Source: Opitutaceae bacterium
Lineage (GTDB): Bacteria > Verrucomicrobiota > Verrucomicrobiia > Opitutales > Opitutaceae
DNA: 64,000 nt
Assembly: GCA_016715765.1 (NCBI GenBank)
Contig: JADJZJ010000019.1
Location: 1 to 64,000, forward strand
Direction of reading: 5' to 3'
The translations under genes and the position numbers were made by a program. Each line of letters starts with the position of its first letter. The first letter of the stretch is position 1. This document shows, piece by piece, positions 19,201 to 27,583 of this stretch. Under the pieces are notes generated by a model, which saw nothing but the letters and a program-made list of their open reading frames with translations, was not told the origin of the DNA and made no database searches.

Positions 19201-19298
19201 GCGGCTATCTCCCGCAAAATCAGAACGTCGTGCTGCCCTACCGCTACTTCGAGTTCGGCGAGCCGCACTACACGCTCGGCTTCCGCGGCAAGTTCTGA
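16236..19298 (+). CDS. TonB-dependent receptor with carboxypeptidase-like domain (SusC-like), pectin locus
   Basis: A 1020-residue outer-membrane receptor. ATG at 16236 gives a long signal peptide (FVPVVALLCGLVLVAAVPLS). A CarboxypepD_reg-like domain (about 53-135, TGTVTGRVLDSGSGNYLEGAEV) is followed by a plug (VGEYLKFMPGVSID, GVSLRGLSTAFTIVAVDG, TGGYVNFVTKSAF) and a barrel whose last residues are HYTLGFRGKF, a proper C-terminal aromatic signature. It lacks an STN domain and no SusD follows. It is the first plus-strand gene of the pectin locus and is inferred to import oligogalacturonides or related uronate oligomers. Divergence from IclR suggests control by that regulator. Confidence 0.92.
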   Translation: MKAICSAWHDAFRPSTSLLRRGPFRRFVPVVALLCGLVLVAAVPLSRAQAAATTGTVTGRVLDSGSGNYLEGAEVAVVGTAIRTATARGGEYTLTGVPAGTQTLVASYPGLEVKSQTVEVAAGETASLPITLKSDIVQLEGMTVSGAREGMAQAVALQKISIQAKMVAAADQFGEISEGNVGEYLKFMPGVSIDYNVNDARGVSLRGLSTAFTIVAVDGTPMAGASSNDDTRRFEFEQIAMNNVETTELFKTVTPDIPASATGGYVNFVTKSAFDHQDVQRITYNLSFTGPSSNMSFGKEGGVWGHGKEYVVRPSFDANFSRKITDKVGLSLTYRFSEKYDDSPRTEYTWVTATTAPTIMSAPRLQQYNIRDEQKLTHREAFAGKLDFKLSDRTALMVSGQWNWYDLNFTQRGPQFVLGTGSTGSNGTFTSGSSGVNINNGVLYRNKYGTSLHFNARLEHEFANGGKFEITPYWSEADGQYRDTSKGFISSVAQMAPGAATYTNFTLTDVGRLGTLPTISLQLAGNPVAASFMRDLGNYRLTNSATGGNFQSRPWTSKDEKNGVRADYTQQFDFARPVTLSTGLALDNVDRSIDRPDLRGAITAITGDALRALADPGYTADVGYGFGSFQVIDPFKVWDAYRSNLTTLQVYDVRWFEETNDAVYLRADVEVTPELLVVGGVRWEKREIEARARSLVSARSKLAKINLDYDEIYPSASFRYTPRSNIVVRGGVSRTVGHPDYADLLPVITSESSPGAGDGSFTLPDPDLQPYFSVNYDASVDYYLKNSGVIGVYLFRKDVKNYFISRGMTAAERAEVAADYGYIPAEFNTGTVRANGGKSTLQGVELSYAQNLTFLPKPFDGLNIQANFTYVDIQAKDSDPLIELDTYYSQMRAVSPKTANFILGYRYGKFTVTSTTNWVDESLYGGFVSTSYFTGTANTTNQALDTRLTLNKDEKFTTDLKVEYAISKYVSAYFLVRNITNSAREEFLRGYLPQNQNVVLPYRYFEFGEPHYTLGFRGKF

Positions 19299-19314
19299 TC
19301 CGTCCGCCCCGGAT

Positions 19315-19348
19315 CGCGCCACCCGGACTGTCCGGTGCGGGTGGCGCG
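19315..19348 (+). terminator. Hairpin terminator after the pectin-locus receptor
   Basis: An 11-bp perfect stem (CGCGCCACCCG at 19315-19325 and CGGGTGGCGCG at 19338-19348) followed by GTCCCCCTCCTGTT. It ends 59 bp before the KduI start, so KduI and later genes may have their own promoter or depend on partial read-through. Confidence 0.6.
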
Positions 19349-19407
19349 GTCCCCCTCCTGTTCGCCGGTTGGCTTCCGCCCGCCGCGAACCCATATCCTC
19401 CCTTGGC

Positions 19408-20238
19408 ATGCAAACGCACGAAAGCGCCCTCTCCCGTCTGGCCGGCGGCCTCCCGCCCGGGGCCCTGCGCGACGAATTTCTCATCACCGGCCTCTTCCGG
19501 TCCGGCGAAATTTCCCTCCATTGGTGGGAGACGGATCGCACGGTGGTCGGCGGCATCTGCCCGGCCGGGGTGCCGCTGGCGCTCGGCCGTCCCGCCGCCC
19601 TGCGGGCCGACTATTTCCTGGAGCGGCGCGAAGCCGGCCTCCTTAACCTCGGCGGTCCCGGGACGGTGCGCGCGGACGGCACGGACTATCCGCTCGAGCC
19701 GCTGGACGCGCTTTATCTCGGCCGCGGGGTGAAGGAAGTGACCTTCGCCTCCCGGTCCGCCGCCACGCCCGCGCGCTTTTACCTGCTCAGCTATCCGGCG
19801 CACACCGCGCATCCGACCCGGCACATCGCCTTCAGCTCCGTCCCGGGCGACCGGCTCGGCCAGCCCGACGGCGCCAACCGGCGCACCATCCACAAGCTCA
19901 TCCATCCCGGCACGATGACCACCTGCCAGCTGGTCATGGGCGTGACGCGGCTCGATCCCGGCAGCGTGTGGAACACCATGCCGCCGCACACGCACCTGCG
20001 CCGCTCCGAGGTGTATCTCTATTTCGATCTCCCCCCGGGTCAGGCCGTTTTCCACTTCATGGGCCGGCCCGCCGAAACCCGCCACCTCGTCGTCCGCGAG
20101 GGCGAGGCGGTGCTCTCGCCGCCCTGGTCCATCCACTCCGGCGTCGGCACGGCCAACTACAGCTTCGTCTGGGGCATGGGCGGTGAAAACCAGGAGTTCA
20201 CCGACATGGATCCCGCCCCCGTTGACGCCCTGCGCTGA
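19408..20238 (+). CDS. kduI: 5-dehydro-4-deoxy-D-glucuronate isomerase
   Basis: A 276-residue KduI, close to the 278 residues of the E. coli enzyme. It converts 4-deoxy-L-threo-5-hexosulose uronate, released from unsaturated pectin oligomers, to 3-deoxy-D-glycero-2,5-hexodiulosonate. ATG at 19408 fits the family length; an upstream in-frame codon at 19369 does not. The zinc ligands are all visible: His194, His196 and Glu201 in HTHLRRSE, and His243 in PWSIHSG, each offset by two from the E. coli residues. The core NTMPPHTHLRRSEVY and FVWGMGGENQEFTDMD are also well kept. Cytoplasmic; works just before KduD, whose gene follows. Confidence 0.96.
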   Translation: MQTHESALSRLAGGLPPGALRDEFLITGLFRSGEISLHWWETDRTVVGGICPAGVPLALGRPAALRADYFLERREAGLLNLGGPGTVRADGTDYPLEPLDALYLGRGVKEVTFASRSAATPARFYLLSYPAHTAHPTRHIAFSSVPGDRLGQPDGANRRTIHKLIHPGTMTTCQLVMGVTRLDPGSVWNTMPPHTHLRRSEVYLYFDLPPGQAVFHFMGRPAETRHLVVREGEAVLSPPWSIHSGVGTANYSFVWGMGGENQEFTDMDPAPVDALR

Positions 20239-20269
20239 GGTTACAATATGCGTGCGCACTTTGGCTCTT

Positions 20270-20348
20270 GGGTAGGGCCCGACCTCCGGGCGGGCCGGTT
20301 CGACGTGCGCATGCCAAACGCGGCCCGCCGGGACGTCGGGCCCTGCCC
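20270..20348. repeat. REPIN between kduI and kduD
   Basis: A 28-nt left arm (20270-20297, starting GGGTAGGGCCCGACC) and a right arm (20321-20348, ending GTCGGGCCCTGCCC) are complementary at about 25 of 28 positions. It may reduce read-through or stabilise the upstream message. The arm sequence resembles the element at 26117-26223. Confidence 0.75.
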
Positions 20349-20363
20349 AAAGCAACCCACGCC

Positions 20364-21131
20364 ATGACCGCCGTCCCCGACCACTTCCGACTCGACGGCC
20401 GCACGGCCATTGTCACCGGCGCCTCGCGCGGCCTCGGGGCCGCGATGGCGCAGGCGCTCGCGGCCGCCGGGGCCGACCTGGTGCTCGTCGCACGCGGCAG
20501 CACCGCCGCCCTGCAAAAGTCCATCGCCGCGACGGGCCGGCGCAGCGTGGCCGTCGCCGCGGATGTGGGCGACCCCGCCGCCGCCGCGCAGATCGTGGCC
20601 GCCGCCTACGCCGAATTCGGCCGGGCCGACATCCTCGTCAACAACGCCGGCATCATCCGCCGGGCCTCCCTCCTCGAGTTCTCGGAGGCCGACTGGAGCG
20701 ACGTGCTCCGCACCAATCTCGACGGCGCCTTCCGCCTGAGCCAGCGCTTCGCCGTGGAGGCCGTCGCCCGGAAGCGTCCGGGCAAGATCATCAACATCGC
20801 CTCCATGCTCTCCTTCCAGGGCGGCGTGCGCGTGGCCTCCTACACCGCGTCCAAGAGCGCCCTCGCCGGGCTCACCCGGGCCATGGCCAACGAGCTCGCC
20901 GCGTCGGGCATCAACGTCAACGCCATCGCCCCCGGCTACATGGCCACCGACAACACCGCCGCGCTCCGGGCGGACGCCGCCCGCAACCAGTCCATTCTCG
21001 ATCGCATCCCCGCCGGCCGCTGGGGGCAGCCGGAGGATCTCGCCGGCGCGGTTGTCTTTCTGGCTTCGCCGGCTTCCAATTACATCCACGGCATCACCCT
21101 GCCGGTCGATGGCGGCTGGCTCGCCCGTTAA
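20364..21131 (+). CDS. kduD: 2-dehydro-3-deoxy-D-gluconate 5-dehydrogenase
   Basis: A 255-residue classical short-chain dehydrogenase. The cofactor motif TGASRGLGAAMA starts at about residue 18, NNAGI is near 92, and the catalytic Ser, Tyr160 and Lys164 lie in NIASM and YTASKSA. It reduces 3-deoxy-D-glycero-2,5-hexodiulosonate to 2-keto-3-deoxygluconate, which feeds the PfkB kinase at 9973. The length equals E. coli KduD (253), and the position next to kduI makes the assignment firm. ATG at 20364; codons before it belong to the REPIN. Confidence 0.93.
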   Translation: MTAVPDHFRLDGRTAIVTGASRGLGAAMAQALAAAGADLVLVARGSTAALQKSIAATGRRSVAVAADVGDPAAAAQIVAAAYAEFGRADILVNNAGIIRRASLLEFSEADWSDVLRTNLDGAFRLSQRFAVEAVARKRPGKIINIASMLSFQGGVRVASYTASKSALAGLTRAMANELAASGINVNAIAPGYMATDNTAALRADAARNQSILDRIPAGRWGQPEDLAGAVVFLASPASNYIHGITLPVDGGWLAR

Positions 21132-21143
21132 TCCCATCCCCCC

Positions 21144-22370
21144 ATGCCCGTGCTCCGCCCGGTCCTCGCCTTCCTCTTCGCCGGCGTGCTCGCCGCGTCC
21201 GCCGCCGGCCGCCTCGTCATCACCGTCAGCCACGACCTGACCATCGCCCGGCCCGCCGAGACCATCACCGTCCCGTGGTCCGAGGTGAACCGTGCCCTCC
21301 CCGGCGCCCTCCTGCAACGCATCGCCGTGAAGGACGCCAAGGGTAACGTGCTGCCCTATCAGGTCACCAACGTCGCCCCGCAGGCCAAGGACCCCAAGCG
21401 CGCGGGCGTCGCCTACGGTGAACTCATTTTTCAATACGACTTCGCCGCCGGGGAACAGTCCGCCGTGTTCACCGTCGAGACGGCCGACACCGTCGCCCCG
21501 GTGTTTCCGACCAAGGCCTTCGCCCGCCACATCTCCGAGCGCCTCGACGACTTTGCCTGGGAAAATGACCGCATCGCCCACCGCACCTACGGCCCCGCGC
21601 TTGCCGCGGCCGCCACCTCCGGCTCCGGCAAGGAGGTGCTCGTCACCAGCGGCCTCGACGTTTGGTGCAAGCGCGTGCGCTACCCGATCGTGGATCGCTG
21701 GTACAACATGGGCCACGATTATTACCACCAGGATGGGGGCGAGGGCATGGACCTCTACCAGGTCGGCCCCAGCCGCGGTTGCGGCGGCACCGGCATCTGG
21801 GACGGCACCCGGCTCCACGTGGGCCGCAATTACCAGTCGTGGCGCATCCTCGCCAACGGTCCCGTCCGCACGCAGTTCGAGCTGATCTACGACACGTGGC
21901 TGGCCAACGGCACCATCGTCTCCGAGGTCAAGCGCATCACCCTCGATGCCGGCCACCAGCTCAACCAGGTCGAAAGCACCTTCACCGTCCACGCCGGGCC
22001 CGCGAAGGAGATCACCGTGGGCATCGGCCTGAACAAGAATCCCGCCGACAAGGGCCAGGAACCGGCGATCGTGGCCGACACCGACTCCACCCTCGGCGTC
22101 CGGACCCAGTGGATCGCGCAGAAAACCAACGGCCAACTCGGCACGGCCGTCATCGTGCCCGGCCGGGCGTTTCAGGAATTCGCCGAGGACGATCGCAACC
22201 TCCTTGTCCTCGCCCGGGCCGTCTCCGGCCAGCCGTTGCGCTACGCCGTGGGCGCCGCCTGGTCGCGGGCCGGGGACATCGTCTCGAGCGAAGCCTGGAC
22301 CGCCTACGTCGCCGCCTGGGCGCAGCGGCTGAATGCTCCCGTCCGCGTAACCCTCTCCGCCTCGCCGTGA
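21144..22370 (+). CDS. Exported DUF4861 protein of pectin loci
   Basis: A 408-residue protein with a signal peptide (MPVLRPVLAFLFAGVLAASAA) that matches the DUF4861 family. The visible landmarks are VPWSEVNRALPG, AVKDAKGNVLPYQV, GELIFQYDFAAGE, the aromatic WYNMGHDYYHQDGGEGMDLY block (about 190-210) and GRNYQSWRIL. The family is frequent beside pectinases and unsaturated uronyl hydrolases, but I know no firmly established reaction for it; a carbohydrate-active role is inferred from context. It starts 12 bp after kduD, and its stop overlaps the next start (GTGA at 22367), which indicates translational coupling with the pectin methylesterase. Confidence 0.85.
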   Translation: MPVLRPVLAFLFAGVLAASAAGRLVITVSHDLTIARPAETITVPWSEVNRALPGALLQRIAVKDAKGNVLPYQVTNVAPQAKDPKRAGVAYGELIFQYDFAAGEQSAVFTVETADTVAPVFPTKAFARHISERLDDFAWENDRIAHRTYGPALAAAATSGSGKEVLVTSGLDVWCKRVRYPIVDRWYNMGHDYYHQDGGEGMDLYQVGPSRGCGGTGIWDGTRLHVGRNYQSWRILANGPVRTQFELIYDTWLANGTIVSEVKRITLDAGHQLNQVESTFTVHAGPAKEITVGIGLNKNPADKGQEPAIVADTDSTLGVRTQWIAQKTNGQLGTAVIVPGRAFQEFAEDDRNLLVLARAVSGQPLRYAVGAAWSRAGDIVSSEAWTAYVAAWAQRLNAPVRVTLSASP

Positions 22371-23410
22371 ACCGCCGTGGACTTCTCCGTGCCGTAGGGG
22401 CGCACCTCGTGTGCGCCCGCGAACGCTTCCTCCGCGGCGGGATCCAAAAAGGGCGCAGTCAAGCTGCGCCTCTACGCAAAGGCCATAGGTCATGGGCGCT
22501 TGTCATTATCCTTCTGGCCAGCGGCAGCCTGAGCACGGTCGTAGGTGATGACCTTCGGACCGTCGGCCCGCTCGGTGCGGATTTTCCCACCGTGCAGGCG
22601 GCGATTGATGCCGTTCCCGCCGACAACATCTGGCGCATGATCATCGTCATCCAGCCCGGCGCCCACTTCGGCCACACCGTCCTCGACAAACCCAACGTCA
22701 CCCTGCGCGGCTCCGGTCCGGCCACGCTGCTGACCTACAACCTCGGCCAGGCCATCCCCGGGTCGGACGGCCAGCCCGTCGGCTGGCAGGGCGCGTCCGC
22801 CCTGCTCATCACCGCCGCGGCCTCCGGCGCCGTGATCGAGAACCTCACGCTCGAGAACACCTACGGCAAGGGCATGCAGGCGCAGGCCTGCTCGGTCCTC
22901 GCCGACCGCGTGACCTTCCGCCGCTGCCGCATACTCGGCTGGCAGGACACGGTCCGCCTCGAGACCGGGCGGCAGTATTTCGAGCAATGCTATATTTCCG
23001 GTCACGTGGACTTCATCTACGGCGGCGCCACCGCCTGGTTCCAGGACTGCGAGATCCATTGCCGCGACCAGGGTTACATTGTCGCCCCCGCGACCCCGGC
23101 CGGGAAACCCGGGTTCGTCTTCGCGGACTGCCGCATCACCTTTCCCTACGGCAACCCGCCGGTCTACCTCGGTCGCCCGTGGCGCGAGTCACCCGGCGCG
23201 GCCTTCATCCGCTGCGAACTCGGCGCCGGCATCCGCCCCGAGGGTTGGAAGGAATGGAACGTGAAGCCGCCGCTCGTGCGCTTCGCCGAATACCAATGCA
23301 CCGGCCCCGGCGCCGCCACCGCCGGCCGGGTGGCCTGGGCCACCGCTTCGGCGGAACCCGCCCCGGCCGGATTCACCCGCGAACGGGTGCTGGGGGACTG
23401 GCAGCCATGA
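22367..23410 (+). CDS. Pectin methylesterase (CE8) with a repeat inserted in its leader
   Basis: A 347-residue pectinesterase with the right-handed parallel beta-helix signatures. The oxyanion/acid Asp is in CRILGWQDT, the nucleophile Asp in SGHVDFIYGGA, and the substrate Arg in YLGRPWRE; VQAAIDAVP marks the start of the domain. It removes methyl groups from homogalacturonan so that lyases and polygalacturonases can act. The GTG start overlaps the previous stop (GTGA). Residues 10-37 are encoded by an 82-bp REPIN (22394-22475) that pushes the hydrophobic signal core (WALVIILLASGSLSTVV) to residues 45-61. Export may be affected unless the long n-region is tolerated. The ATGA overlap with the next gene indicates an operon. 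Confidence 0.92.
   Translation: MNRRGLLRAVGAHLVCARERFLRGGIQKGRSQAAPLRKGHRSWALVIILLASGSLSTVVGDDLRTVGPLGADFPTVQAAIDAVPADNIWRMIIVIQPGAHFGHTVLDKPNVTLRGSGPATLLTYNLGQAIPGSDGQPVGWQGASALLITAAASGAVIENLTLENTYGKGMQAQACSVLADRVTFRRCRILGWQDTVRLETGRQYFEQCYISGHVDFIYGGATAWFQDCEIHCRDQGYIVAPATPAGKPGFVFADCRITFPYGNPPVYLGRPWRESPGAAFIRCELGAGIRPEGWKEWNVKPPLVRFAEYQCTGPGAATAGRVAWATASAEPAPAGFTRERVLGDWQP
22394..22475. repeat. REPIN inside the pectin methylesterase leader
   Basis: Begins GTAGGGGCGCACCTCGTG and ends CAAGCTGCGCCTCTAC. The 25-nt arms agree at 20 positions when one is reversed. It is translated in frame as residues 10-37 of the methylesterase. Confidence 0.8.
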
Positions 23411-26091
23411 AACGCTTCGCGTCGCAGATCGCAGTTGGGAGATCGCAGATCGAAAAAGGCTTTTCTTCCGTGCCTTCCGCTCTTCCGTGTTTCCGCGATG
23501 AAAATCCGAGGGGAAAATCGGTCTTCATCCGCTCTTTCCACCTGCTCTGCGCTCTCTGCTTCCTCCTGTTAAGTCTTCCGGTCCTCGCCGCGCCCGCGAT
23601 CCCGCCGAAATACGACGGCGCCACGCCCCTCGAGTGGTCCGCGCGGCTCGCGCAGTCCGAGATGACCCGCCGGGGCGGCACGCTCTTCAAGGACGGCGCG
23701 CCGCGCGCACGCTGGGACTACACCACCGGACTGTTTGCCCACGCGCTCCTGCAGACCAGCGCCCGCACCGGCGATGCGGCCATGACCGATTACGCCGCGC
23801 GCCTCGTCATCTCCTTCATTGACGCCGACGGCGCCATCGCGACCTACCGGCAGGAGGAATTCAACATCGACATGGTCACCCCCGGCCGCGCGCTGCTGCA
23901 GTGCTACGAGCGCGACCCGCGGCCCGAGTGGAAGACGGCGCTCGCTCATCTGCGCCAGCAGCTCACCCAACAGCCGCGCACCAGCGAGGGCGGCTTCTGG
24001 CACAAGCTGCGCTATCCGCACCAGATGTGGCTCGACGGACTCTACATGGGGTCGCCGTTCCTCGCGCACTACGGCCGGGTCTTCAACGAACCCGCGGCCT
24101 TCGATGAGGTCGCGCGACAGATCCTGCTGGTGGACCGGCATACCTTCGATCCGGCGTCCGGCCTGCATCGCCATGCCTGGGACGAGAAACGCGAGCAGGT
24201 CTGGGCCGACCAGGCCACCGGCCGCTCGCCGCACGCCTGGGGCCGCGCCCTCGGCTGGTACGCGATGGCCCTCGTGGATTGCCTGGACGACCTGCCGCCG
24301 ACGCATCCCGACGTGGAGGCGATCAACGCGGTCCTGCACCGCGTGGCGGACGGCATCGTGCGCTATCAGGATCCCGCCAGCGGCCTGTGGTGGCAGGTCG
24401 TGGACCAGGGCGGACGCGAGGGCAACTACCTCGAGTCCTCCGCCTCCAGCATGTTCGTGTACGCCCTCGCGAAGGGCATCAACCGCGGCTACCTCGCCCG
24501 CGACCGCTACCTCCCCGCCACCATCAAGGGCTACGCCGGCCTGGTCCGCGATTGCCTGCGCACCGACGCCACCGGCGCGGTCAGCCTCACCCGCGTCTGC
24601 GAAGTCGCCGGCCTCGGCTACACGAATGCCAAGGGCCGGGTCCGCGACGGTTCCTACGAGTATTACCTCAGCGAGCCCGTGGTGGAAAATGATCTCAAGG
24701 GCGTCGGCCCCTTCATTCTCGCGGGCCTGGAAGTGCAGCAGTTGAACCGGGTCCGCATGGCGCCGGTCGCGGTCCGCGGCTGGGGCGACTACGAACGGCT
24801 GCGCGCCCGCATCGTCGCGCCGGAATTTCCCGCGCGGGACTTTCTGATCACGGCCCATGGCGCGCAACCCGGAGCCGACTGCACCGCGGCCATCCAGGCC
24901 GCCATCGCCGCCTGTCACGCCGCCGGCGGCGGGCGCGTGGTCGTGCCCCCCGGCGAGTGGCTCACCGGCGCCCTCCGGCTCCGGAGCAACGTCAACCTGC
25001 ACGTGGTGGCGGGAGCCACGCTCCGCTGGATCTTCGATCCCGCCAGGTACCCCGTCGTCTTCACGCGCTGGGAGGGCGTCGAGTGCATGAACTACTCGCC
25101 GTTCATCTATGCCTTCGAGCAGGAGAACATCGCCGTCACCGGCGCGGGCACGCTCGACGGCGGGGCGGATTGGGACACGTGGTGGGCCTGGAACAACAAG
25201 AAGCAGGCGCCCGTGAAGCAGAAGGCCGCCCGCGACGCCCTCATCGCCATGGGCGAGGCCGGCGTGCCCGTGGGGCAGCGCGTTTTCGGCCCCGGCCATT
25301 TTCTGCGGCCCAACTTCATCCAGCCCTACCGGTGCAAGAACATCCTCATCGAGGGCGTCACCATCGTGCGTTCCCCGATGTGGGAGATCCACCCCGTGCT
25401 CTCGCAGAACGTCACCGTGCGCGGGGTGAAGATTGATTCGCACGGGCCGAACAACGACGGCTGCAATCCCGAATCCTGCCGCGACGTGCTGATCGAGGAC
25501 ACGGTCTTCGACACCGGCGACGACTGCATCGCCATCAAGTCCGGCCGCAACCAGGACGGCCGCCGCCTCGCGACCCCCACGGAAAACGTGATCATCCGCG
25601 GCTGCACCATGAAGGACGGCCACGGCGGCGTGGTGCTCGGCAGCGAGTGCTCCGGCGACATCCGCAATGTCTTCGTCGAGGACTGCACGATGGACAGCCC
25701 CAACCTCGACCGCGCCCTCCGCTTCAAGTCCAACGCCGTCCGCGGCGGCGTGCTCGAAAACGTCTTCATGCGCGACGTCCGCATCGGCCGGGTGGGGGAG
25801 GCCGTCGTCACGATCGACCTGCTTTACGAGGAGGGCGCGCAGGGCGCCTTCCCGCCGGTCGTGCGCAACGTGCAGCTGGAACGGGTCACCAGCACCGCCA
25901 GTCCGCGCGTGCTGTTCATCCGCGGTTTTGCCGGTGCGACCATTGATGGCATCCGGATCAGCGACAGTGCGTTCAACGACGTCAGTGCCGCGGATGTCGT
26001 GATCGGGGCGGGTCGCATCAGTTTCGAAAACGTCCGCCTCGGCCCCGCCGGCGAGATCCGCAGCCTCAACACCATCTCCCCGCCCAAGTAA
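23407..26091 (+). CDS. GH105 unsaturated uronyl hydrolase fused to GH28 polygalacturonase
   Basis: An 894-residue secreted two-domain enzyme. The N-terminus is unusually long before the hydrophobic core LLCALCFLLLSLPVLA (about 46-61). GH105 (about 75-440) shows YPHQMWLDGLYMGSPF with catalytic Asp210, HAWGRALGWYAMALVD and ESSASSMFVYAL. It hydrolyses unsaturated uronyl ends left by lyases. GH28 (about 475-890) has all four family motifs: NNDGCNP (Asp684), DTGDDCIAIKSG (Asp705 and Asp706), GHGGVVLGSE (His739) and RALRFKS. It hydrolyses galacturonan. The two activities act on the same chain, and the product enters the KduI/KduD path. The ATGA start overlaps the methylesterase stop. The leader has duplicated ATCGCAG motifs, so it may also contain repeat-derived sequence. 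Confidence 0.93.
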   Translation: MKRFASQIAVGRSQIEKGFSSVPSALPCFRDENPRGKSVFIRSFHLLCALCFLLLSLPVLAAPAIPPKYDGATPLEWSARLAQSEMTRRGGTLFKDGAPRARWDYTTGLFAHALLQTSARTGDAAMTDYAARLVISFIDADGAIATYRQEEFNIDMVTPGRALLQCYERDPRPEWKTALAHLRQQLTQQPRTSEGGFWHKLRYPHQMWLDGLYMGSPFLAHYGRVFNEPAAFDEVARQILLVDRHTFDPASGLHRHAWDEKREQVWADQATGRSPHAWGRALGWYAMALVDCLDDLPPTHPDVEAINAVLHRVADGIVRYQDPASGLWWQVVDQGGREGNYLESSASSMFVYALAKGINRGYLARDRYLPATIKGYAGLVRDCLRTDATGAVSLTRVCEVAGLGYTNAKGRVRDGSYEYYLSEPVVENDLKGVGPFILAGLEVQQLNRVRMAPVAVRGWGDYERLRARIVAPEFPARDFLITAHGAQPGADCTAAIQAAIAACHAAGGGRVVVPPGEWLTGALRLRSNVNLHVVAGATLRWIFDPARYPVVFTRWEGVECMNYSPFIYAFEQENIAVTGAGTLDGGADWDTWWAWNNKKQAPVKQKAARDALIAMGEAGVPVGQRVFGPGHFLRPNFIQPYRCKNILIEGVTIVRSPMWEIHPVLSQNVTVRGVKIDSHGPNNDGCNPESCRDVLIEDTVFDTGDDCIAIKSGRNQDGRRLATPTENVIIRGCTMKDGHGGVVLGSECSGDIRNVFVEDCTMDSPNLDRALRFKSNAVRGGVLENVFMRDVRIGRVGEAVVTIDLLYEEGAQGAFPPVVRNVQLERVTSTASPRVLFIRGFAGATIDGIRISDSAFNDVSAADVVIGAGRISFENVRLGPAGEIRSLNTISPPK

Positions 26092-26116
26092 GCGTCTTTA
26101 TTTCCCACTTAACCAA

Positions 26117-26223
26117 GGTAGGGCCCGGCCTCCGGACGGGCCGCGTTCGACTTTCGCACGCCCAACCGCCCGTCCGGCCTGCCCTCCATAGGCTAGGCGA
26201 CGGGGGGAGGCCGGGCGCTACCC
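26117..26223. repeat. REPIN before the hexuronate transporter
   Basis: The left end GGTAGGGCCCGGCCTCCGG and the right end GGGGGAGGCCGGGCGCTACC are inverted copies. An extra inverted pair (GGACGGGC and GCCCGTCC) lies within. It occupies most of the 157-bp gap before the transporter. Confidence 0.7.
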
Positions 26224-26248
26224 ACAGCAGATTCCCCGCTTTCTCCCC

Positions 26249-27583
26249 ATGAGCAAAATCACCTCAATCACAAAGCAGATCGGCCGCTACCGCTGGCGCA
26301 TCTGCGCCGTGCTCTTCCTGGCCACCACCATCAACTACATCGACCGGAATGTCTTCTCGTTCACGATGCTCGATACGACCTTCCGGCACCAGATGCTGGG
26401 GCTCCCGCTGGACCAGCCGTTGACCGAGGCCGACATGGCGGTCTTCCGCGAGAAGATGAGCTTCCTGGATTCGATTTTCAAATACGCCTACGCGTTCGGA
26501 TTCCTGCTGGCCGGCTACATGATCGACCGCATCGGCGTCCGGCGCGGCTATGCCACCAGCATCACCGGCTGGAGCTTCGCCGCCATCGGCCACGGCCTCG
26601 TCCATTCGGTGCCCGGCATGGCCTGGGCCCGCGGCCTGCTGGGCGTGGGTGAGGCGGGCAACTTTCCCGCCGCGATCAAGACGGTCTCGGAGTGGTTCCC
26701 GAAGAAGGAGCGCAGTTTCGCCACCGGCATCTTCAATGCCGGCGCCAACGTCGGCATCATTCTCACCGCCCTTTTTGTGCCGCTCATCATCGCCCAGTGG
26801 GGCTGGCGGGCCAGTTTCATCGTGACGGGCGCCATCGGCATCCTCGTGCTCTTCTGGTGGCTGGCGGTTTACCGGAAGCCCGCCGAACATCCCAAGCTCT
26901 CCGCCGCCGAGCTGGCCTACATCCAGCAGGACGGATCGCCCGACACCGAGAAGCCGGTCAAGTGGCGCGAACTCGTGAAGTACCGCGCCACCTGGGCCTT
27001 CGCGATTCCGAAGTTCATGACCGACGCCATCTGGTGGTTCTACCTGACCTGGCTGCCGACCTTCTTCAACAGCAACCCCGCCTTCCCGACCAAGCTCGAC
27101 CTGAAGCAGGTGGGCATCCCGTTCCTCGTCATCTACCTGATCTCCGACTTCGGCAGCATCTTCTTCGGCTGGCTCGCGACCCGCTTCATCGGCTTGGGCT
27201 GGTCGGTCAACAAGGCGCGCAAGGTGACCATGCTCATCTGCGCGTGTTGCGTGGTGCCGATCGTCTTCGCGTCCATCACGAGCAACATCATCCTCGCCAT
27301 CGCCCTGATCTCGCTGGCCACCGCCGCCCACCAGGGGTGGAGCGCCAACCTTTTCACCACGGTCTCCGACCAGTTTCCCCGCCGCGCGGTCGGCAGCGTG
27401 GTCGGCATCGGCGGCCTGATGGGCGGCCTCGGCGGCGCGCTGCTCGCGGCCAAGGTCGGCTTCATCATCAACACCGGCGGCTATGTCCCGCTCTTTGCCA
27501 TCGCCGCCTCCGCCTACCTGCTCGCCCTCGTCATCATGCAGGTGCTTTCGCCCCGGCTCGCTACGGTCCAACTCGCGGAATGA
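26249..27583 (+). CDS. MFS hexuronate transporter, ExuT-like
   Basis: A 444-residue major facilitator protein of the anion:cation symporter group. Twelve hydrophobic segments are apparent. Family marks are TTINYIDRNVFSF in segment 1 (about 27-39), GYMIDRIGVRRGYA between segments 2 and 3, LGVGEAGNFPAAIKTVSEWFPKKER and the second-half FFGWLATRFIGLG. ExuT-type carriers move galacturonate and glucuronate with protons across the inner membrane, which suits its place between GH105-GH28 and the lyase fusion. The stop overlaps the next start (ATGA), so it is cotranscribed with it. It contains a short charged insert after segment 1, seen in some members. Confidence 0.88.
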   Translation: MSKITSITKQIGRYRWRICAVLFLATTINYIDRNVFSFTMLDTTFRHQMLGLPLDQPLTEADMAVFREKMSFLDSIFKYAYAFGFLLAGYMIDRIGVRRGYATSITGWSFAAIGHGLVHSVPGMAWARGLLGVGEAGNFPAAIKTVSEWFPKKERSFATGIFNAGANVGIILTALFVPLIIAQWGWRASFIVTGAIGILVLFWWLAVYRKPAEHPKLSAAELAYIQQDGSPDTEKPVKWRELVKYRATWAFAIPKFMTDAIWWFYLTWLPTFFNSNPAFPTKLDLKQVGIPFLVIYLISDFGSIFFGWLATRFIGLGWSVNKARKVTMLICACCVVPIVFASITSNIILAIALISLATAAHQGWSANLFTTVSDQFPRRAVGSVVGIGGLMGGLGGALLAAKVGFIINTGGYVPLFAIAASAYLLALVIMQVLSPRLATVQLAE

